DNA of 33,756 bases, from NCBI GenBank assembly GCA_937862935.1, contig CALMEO010000081.1, positions 1 to 33,756 of the forward strand, in the 5' to 3' direction. A program made the translations under genes and the position numbers. The notes below the pieces were generated by a model. It did not search any database. It had not been told where the DNA came from and saw only the letters and a program-made list of their open reading frames with translations. Positions 28,675-33,756 of this stretch are shown here, piece after piece; positions within the stretch are counted from its first letter, which is position 1; each line of letters starts with the position of its first letter. This DNA comes from an uncultured bacterium. Its GTDB lineage: Bacteria; Patescibacteriota; Gracilibacteria; Absconditabacterales; Absconditicoccaceae.

Positions 28675-29382
28675 ATGAAAAATTCAATGTTGTATGTAGT
28701 GATTGCTGCACTCACTCTTATGTTTTTGACCAGTTGTGGCCGTTATGAAGTAAAAAACACACTTAATGGTGAGGGTATTGCTAAGGATGTACCATGGATA
28801 ACAGTAGTACATGACAGTGTAAAAACAGACATTGTTCGTTACTTTACGATTCTTGGGAAGGATAACCGCCCTAAAGTATCAGAAATCTTGATTCACCGAC
28901 AATTTGGTATTGTGCATGTTCCTAATGTTCTTGTTAAGGATATCGCTAGCTATCATGATTGTTTTTATATGGGTGAACCAATGATTGCTGAAAACGAATA
29001 TCATCGTACGTCTGGTCCTACTTTATGGTATGCCCCAAAGGTAACATTTACCCTTAAGGTTATGGATCCTATAAATTTTGATCAAGCAACTCTGCAAATT
29101 GTTGAAAGAGATGCTAGAATTTTTTGGCAAGTGGTGATCGTTATCCTTTTTTTATTTTTTTTCTTATTCATTTTTGTATCGTTTGATTCCGATGAGAGTG
29201 GGTGGGGTATAGTCTGTATTATTCTATCTACAGGTATGGGCTTTTTGAGCTGGTATTATTTATCTTATTTTCTTTCTGGTCTTTTATCATTGATAGTTTT
29301 CATAGTTATCATTTTATCTTTCTGGGGACAAATTAAGCGTGTATTTACTAAATCACCCAAGAAAGCGTTCGAAGATATCTAG
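28675..29382 (+). CDS. Lipoprotein with C-terminal membrane helices, function unknown, no TGA codons
   Basis: 235 aa. A lipoprotein signal (MKNSMLYVVIAALTLMFLTSC) ends in lipobox LTSC with Cys21 as the lipidated residue. About 130 residues of extracytoplasmic domain follow, then two or three hydrophobic segments (FWQVVIVILFLFFFLFIFV; GWGIVCIILSTGMGFLSWYY; GLLSLIVFIVIILSFW) and a basic tail. Not recognised. All of its roughly 14 glycines are GGN and none is TGA, and GGC/GGG and CGC codons appear, so it looks foreign to this genome. ATG at 28675 is preferred over 28618 because it starts the signal peptide. Own promoter-like site and terminator: an isolated transcription unit. Confidence 0.78.
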   Translation: MKNSMLYVVIAALTLMFLTSCGRYEVKNTLNGEGIAKDVPWITVVHDSVKTDIVRYFTILGKDNRPKVSEILIHRQFGIVHVPNVLVKDIASYHDCFYMGEPMIAENEYHRTSGPTLWYAPKVTFTLKVMDPINFDQATLQIVERDARIFWQVVIVILFLFFFLFIFVSFDSDESGWGIVCIILSTGMGFLSWYYLSYFLSGLLSLIVFIVIILSFWGQIKRVFTKSPKKAFEDI

Positions 29383-29411
29383 AATAATGAATGTCTTGTA
29401 TATTGGTTTAG

Positions 29412-29438
29412 AGGGTGGTTATTATCACCCTTTTTTTA
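29412..29438 (+). terminator. Terminator of the lipoprotein gene
   Basis: A 6-bp GC-rich stem (AGGGTG / CACCCT), 8-base loop, then T7, 30 bp after the TAG stop. Confidence 0.8.
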
Positions 29439-29646
29439 TTGTTTAGAGATTTCTATTTTACCCTTTTAGGAAAATCTTAAACTTTTGCATTTCATATAAA
29501 GTTTAAATTTTTTAGATGTCTACTATACCTTCGACCTTAGAAAATACTTATAAAGTTTCTTATTCTCTTAGTAGCTCAGTATACATAATTTTTATCTTTT
29601 CTATATACTTGTATCTGTAATAATTATTCATCTTAAACTATTATAC

Positions 29647-29673
29647 AAAAAGTTCACAGAACGTCCGTGAACT
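29647..29673 (-). terminator. Terminator of lysS
   Basis: A 7-bp stem (AGTTCAC / GTGAACT) with a 9-base loop; the minus strand continues with TTTTG. It lies 14 bp after the lysS stop codon. Confidence 0.65.
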
Positions 29674-29686
29674 AATATGTATTTTT

Positions 29687-31870
29687 TTATACTTGCAATG
29701 CTTTGATAACTTCTGGTACGAATTCATCTAGTGGGATGGCGAGATATTTTTCACAATTGAGAACTTCTTCTCTATCAACTCCTGCAGCAAATTTTTTATC
29801 TTTCAATTTTTTTTTGACGGAGCTATATTCCATTCACTCCAATCCTGTAGGTCTCATCAATCCTACCGCATAAATAAATCCTGTCAATTCGTCAACTGAG
29901 ATCAGATACTTTCTCAATAAAGAGTTTACTGCGACTGAGGTTTTGCTTGTATAATGTGATTTGATGTCATCTACCAGACATTGAGGTAGATTAATTTCTG
30001 CTACGATTTTTTCAAATTCTTCTCATAGATGTTTACTTGGGTCTTTACCAATATAATCTCGATCAATATCATGGAGTAGTCATGCAATATATCGAAGTTC
30101 CTCATTTTGTTTTAGTTTTTTTGCAAAATGTTTCATAACTGTCGCTACATCTATGCAATGTCTGTAGGTATCTTTGATATATTTTTTTGCTAGATTTTCT
30201 ACGTCTTCACGTGCAGGTAATGTACCATACAGCGTTGCGATATCTACTTCACTGGTGTCTTCTAGCTCTACTTTTTTTTCTGCTTTCATGAGTGGAAACA
30301 TCACGACATCTCTCAAGTTATCTTGTTCTGTTAAAATTGCCAATAATCTTTCTAATCCCATACCAAAACCTGATTGGGGTGGCATTCCATATTCCATAGC
30401 GGTCACAAAATCATCATCACTTGCTGTTGCTTCTTCATCACCTGCTTCTGCGGCTTTTGCTTGTTTATCAAAATTTTCTTGTTGTAAAATCGGGTCAACT
30501 AATTCAGAATATGCTTTACAGATTTCTCGACCATTGACCAATAACTGAAACTGTTCGACAATATTTGTATCTTTGTCTGATATCCTTGCTAATGGCTGCA
30601 TGATGACAGGATAGTTATAGATGAATGCTGGTCCTATAATTTTTGGTCTCAATACTTTCTTGTAGAGATAATCAATCAAAGTTGTTGTTCCCATTTTTTC
30701 CATTTTTTCAAATTCTATTCCTTTGCTTTTGATTTCATTTCTCAAGCTATCTGCATCATCCATTCCATATTTTGTAATGTCTATTCCACTTGCTTCTTGT
30801 ATGCCTTTTGTAAAATCTATTCTCTTTCGTGGTGTAGTAAAATCCACTTCTTGACTATTTTCGTCTTTGTCTTTGATGTTCAATTTTTTGGATAATCCCA
30901 AACTCTCAAAAAGATAATCAAACATTTTTTCTGTAAATGTCATATTATCTTCATAATTTCGATATACTGCATAATGTTCTACTTGTGTAAACTCTTGGAG
31001 ATGACTTGGATCAGATCCTTCGTTTCTGAAATCTTGTCCTATTTCGAATACTTTTTCAAATCTTCCTACCGTTGCTTTTTTGAGTCCTGTTTCAAATGCA
31101 ATTCTCAAGAATACGTCAGTATCATAATCGTTATGATGCGTTATAAATGGTCTTGCAGCTGCTCCAGAAGCTGAATTTCCTAATATATTGGTCTGTATTT
31201 CTGTAAATCATTCTTTGGTGTAAAACTCTCTGAGTGACTGATACATCTTTGATTTTAACAAAAATCTTTTGTAGGTTTCAGGATTCATAGTAAGATCCAA
31301 ATATCTTTTTCTATAGAGTTCTTCTTGGTCTTGGAGTCCATGAAATTTTTCTGGTAATGGTCTTATACTCTTGGATAAAAATTTGAATGCTGATACAAAT
31401 ATTGTAAGTTCTCCTTTATGTGTTTTAAATATTTCTCACTCTACCCCTATAAAATCTCCCATATCTACCATTTTTTCCATAAATTTGTAGGCAGACATTC
31501 CTTCTTCACTTCAATCCTTCAAATTTGTAATTGATCATTCGTTATCTGTTATTATTTTGCAGTTGTCTCTATGAAACATAAGCTGGATCTCTGCACTACT
31601 GTCCAATAATTTTGCAAATGCGAGCTTTCCATGAGAACGGTACAGCATTACTCTTCCTGCAGTTTTTACCTGTATCTCAGGATTGGGAATGATGTCTATG
31701 ATATCACGATGTTCTTTTGTTTCGTATGTTTGTATGATATCTCAGATCAGATTTTTTTTGTCGAAAGATTGTGCATAGGGAATGATTCCTATGTTTTTCA
31801 TTTTCTTGACCTTATTGATACGAACATCACGTTCGTTTTGATGTTCTTCGTGTGTTGTTGTTTCTGTCAT
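29687..31870 (-). CDS. lysS: Lysyl-tRNA synthetase (class II) fused to an HD-domain phosphohydrolase
   Basis: Charges tRNA-Lys with lysine. 727 aa, against about 500 for ordinary LysRS. Residues ~1-150 are the anticodon-binding OB region, and the class II core follows: LQDQEELYRKRYLDL, SASGAAARPFITHHND, motif 2 FEIGQDFRNEG, AYSELVDP, and motif 3 GFGMGLERLLAIL. After about residue 555 the chain runs without a break into an HD domain: RHCIDVATVMKHFAKKL (His571) then YIAGLLHDIDRDY (His600, Asp601), and further GFIYAVGLMRPTGLEG and KFAAGVDRE to the end. HD domains hydrolyse phosphate esters, often of nucleotides. The link is a TGA-Gly (AGLLHD), so a standard-code reading would hide the fusion. 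Stop is TAA. Confidence 0.94.
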
Positions 31871-31937
31871 TTTTCTACAAAAAATCTAGATAAAGTGCTT
31901 TTTACAGTATATATTTTTCTTTGTTTTTCAAATCAAA

Positions 31938-32126
31938 TTATTGTCTGAAATAAAGATATCCAAGGTAAGTTCCTATTACAAGGAATAAAATCCATCGTAG
32001 TACTTCTAAATTTTTTAGTGTTTCAGGAAAATAGATTGCCAACAAAATACCGACTGAAGCAATACAAAGTTTGAATAATCATGCTTGTCGTCGAGTGAAG
32101 GTAAAGTTGTGAAAAATCTTTTTCAT
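31938..32126 (-). CDS. Small membrane protein, 62 aa
   Basis: Starts MKKIFHNFTFTRRQAGLFKL, then two hydrophobic stretches (CIASVGILLAIYF and ILFLVIGTYLGYLYF) separated by a short polar turn (PETLKNLEVLR). One glycine (RQAGLF) is TGA, which supports that it is a real native gene. It lies between the pseudopilin gene, 24 bp upstream, and lysS, 67 bp downstream, all on the minus strand. No family recognised. Confidence 0.65.
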
Positions 32127-32150
32127 GATACTAATGGTAAAAATATAAAA

Positions 32151-33299
32151 TTATTTTGTATAGAAGTTTTTGGTATTAAATGTTGTCTGGAGATTGATTT
32201 GAAAATTATCGATATTTTCCATTCCGAGTCTTTTTTGTCGGATTGACCCATAAAGTTTACTCGTGAGATTGATGGTGAAATATGGATTTATCTGGATATC
32301 GTTTTCACTGAGTGCATATTGTGGATTTTTTGTCGGATAGACAATGATATTTCGGTCAGCGATTGTGATATTCTTTTGGAAAAGATTTACTCGTCCGTCA
32401 TTTTCATCTAAAGGTAATTTATATTCTTCATATATTGGACCTATTCAGCTTCATTTACACACAAATCCTTGCGCATAATCACAGGCTCGCGTATCTATTT
32501 TGCCATCATATACTCCTGAAGATGTGTTTACATCAAAGTCATGATTGTTTCCTGCATCAAATCCTCTGAGTTTTAATAGTTGTAGAGTATAGAGTCTTTC
32601 ACTGTCTCCACTTACGTTTCCATCGTGGTTTCGATCTCCACTTTCTATAAGCGCTCTTCTAATCAATATTCTTGATTTTCCATCTTGAGAAATAAGGTAG
32701 AGCTCTTGTATGTCTGTAGGGTTTTCTATGGCATTTGGTCATTTCATGACATTTTCATCGTCATCATCATTCCATGCTCCTAGTACTGAATCTACATCAT
32801 GTTTTATGTCTCGAAATTGCCAACTATATTGTCAGAACGATTGTTTCCCTGTACTGAGACATCATTCTCCGTTTTGTATACTTTCGTTGTTTATGACTTT
32901 TTGTGGTTCATTGTTGTCAATCGTTATATTTGAACTACAAAAATAGATTCTATGTTTGGGAGAAGCTATTTGGTCTATATTATTAGTGTTCCCATATGCA
33001 GTGAACATATTACAGTATCCATCAGTATTCACATCTCGTGTAAAATTTACATTGTAGTCGTCACATCCTACATTTTTTCTATTGAAATATTCTTCGTAGT
33101 CGATGGTATAATTTTTTAAAAGAATATTTATCTTTTCTATAGTATAATAAGAATCTTGGGTTACATTTGTTCTTGCTTGGATATTATATTTGAGTCTAAT
33201 CATCCTTGTATAGATATTTATAATCACGGTCAGTAATAGAAAAAAGCTTGTCACTGCTATGATTACTTCTAGGAGAGTAAATCCCCATATTTTTTTCAT
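32151..33299 (-). CDS. Long type IV pseudopilin / prepilin-like protein
   Basis: 382 aa. The N-terminus MKKIWGFTLLEVIIAV is a class III prepilin signal: cleavage after Gly6, Phe+1, Glu+5, then a hydrophobic helix (SFFLLLTVIINIYTRMI). Such proteins are processed by prepilin peptidase and enter a type IV pilus or competence-type machine at the membrane; in these small-genome bacteria pili serve attachment and DNA uptake. The large Asn/Asp-rich C-terminal part, with about eight cysteines, is longer than usual for a major pilin and resembles PilW/minor-pilin architecture. SGDRNHDGNVSGDSERL looks like a calcium-binding DxDG-type loop. Two glycines are TGA. An alternative ATG at 33320 would add seven residues that repeat the MKKI start. 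Confidence 0.82.
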
Positions 33300-33382
33300 G
33301 TTCCATCATATTTTTTTCATGCTTTGTTTTGTGGCTAAATATCAATGATAGGTGTATCTATTTGTTCTTAGCTTTCAATAAA

Positions 33383-33407
33383 AAAAGTGGATACTTTATC
33401 CACTTTT
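33383..33407. terminator. Bidirectional-type terminator upstream of the pseudopilin gene
   Basis: An 11-bp stem (AAAAGTGGATA / TATCCACTTTT) with a 3-base loop. On the minus strand it is followed by further T and sits 29 bp after the stop of the partial acidic gene, so it ends that gene. Confidence 0.82.
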
Positions 33408-33435
33408 GTTTATCATAATAAAATTGTCATTTATG

Positions 33436-33756
33436 TTATCTAATGCTGATAGTATATCTGTACCAATCCAACCATGCATCATAAAATTCATCAAACGTAT
33501 CATACGTTTTATTATACTCATTATTTATTATCTCTTCCATAGCTTCCTTGAGATCATCAGACATATTGTGTCGTGTCGTACTATTTCTTAGATTAGCATA
33601 ATCATCTTCTAAATCATTGATCATGTCATCTCGATTATCATATATATCTTCTACAGTTTCTATTTCTTCTGAAGTAAATCCATTTATATAGGAAGATGAA
33701 TTAGATCCTACATCAAAGGTAATTTCTTTATAGATGGAAGTATCGTCTTCATCGTA
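33436..33756 (-). CDS. Acidic protein, C-terminal 106 residues only (runs off the window)
   Basis: The frame is open to the last base of the window, so the start is missing. The visible part is rich in Asp, Glu, Asn and Tyr (SEEIETVEDIYDNRDDMIND, LKEAMEEIINNEYNK, FDEFYDAWLDWYRYT) and ends TISIR with TAA. No signal or membrane segment in the visible part; helical by eye. Its two visible glycines are GGN. No family recognised. Confidence 0.6.
   Translation of the reverse strand, partial: YDEDDTSIYKEITFDVGSNSSSYINGFTSEEIETVEDIYDNRDDMINDLEDDYANLRNSTTRHNMSDDLKEAMEEIINNEYNKTYDTFDEFYDAWLDWYRYTISIR

Larger units (their letters stand above)
29383..29686. other. Convergent intergenic region with two terminators
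   Basis: No coding frame. At 29412-29438 a stem AGGGTG / CACCCT followed by T7 ends the lipoprotein gene. The remainder is plain AT-rich sequence up to the lysS terminator; nothing else was recognised. Confidence 0.6.

Noticed and set aside
1-33756. CRISPR arrays, transposases, integrases, phage genes and rRNA/tRNA genes.
   Set aside because: Looked for on both strands by eye; no regularly spaced long repeats, no recognisable transposase or phage domain, and no tRNA fold were seen.

Overview
The window comes from a candidate-phyla-radiation bacterium of the Gracilibacteria/Absconditabacteria (BD1-5/SR1) type. It is AT-rich. Nearly every conserved gene is intact only if UGA is read as glycine (translation table 25), and every gene whose end can be seen stops at TAA or TAG. 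The clearest proof is the FAD-binding fingerprint of the phytoene desaturase (VGGGIGGL), where four of five glycines are TGA. Under the standard code the pyruvate phosphate dikinase, adenylosuccinate synthetase, lysyl-tRNA synthetase and a 1,414-residue surface protein would each appear shattered into many short ORFs.

Layout, left to right: mltG (-); ppdK (+) with its own terminator; a carotenoid cluster ubiA-like, crtB, crtI (+); a 185-aa orphan without TGA codons (-); ksgA, a small membrane protein and a polysaccharide-type flippase (+); a 719-aa protein of unknown function (-) divergent from tsaD (+); a minus-strand group purM, 118-aa hypothetical, NUDIX hydrolase, FKBP lipoprotein; a giant PKD-repeat surface protein (+); dCMP deaminase and purA (-), with purA divergent from guaB (+); a GC-rich structured intergenic island; a small membrane protein, a UPF0489-like protein and holB (-); a lone lipoprotein without TGA codons (+); a lysyl-tRNA synthetase fused to an HD phosphohydrolase domain, a small membrane protein, a long pseudopilin and a partial acidic protein (-).

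Themes. (1) Nucleotide metabolism is prominent: PurM, PurA, GuaB, dCMP deaminase, NUDIX. (2) The envelope genes (MltG, flippase, PKD protein, lipoproteins, pseudopilin) fit a cell that attaches to others. (3) The carotenoid cluster has the phytoene-forming, desaturating and prenyl-transferring enzymes, but no GGPP synthase in the window. (4) Some genes, above all purM, contain no TGA-glycine at all and look like imports from a standard-code donor. (5) Imperfect heptanucleotide tandem repeats occur between genes and also inside ksgA and tsaD, where they enlarge the protein. (6) guaB has one in-frame TAA in a conserved region.

No tRNA, rRNA, CRISPR array or transposase was recognised. All assignments come from reading translated sequence by eye; no database was searched.
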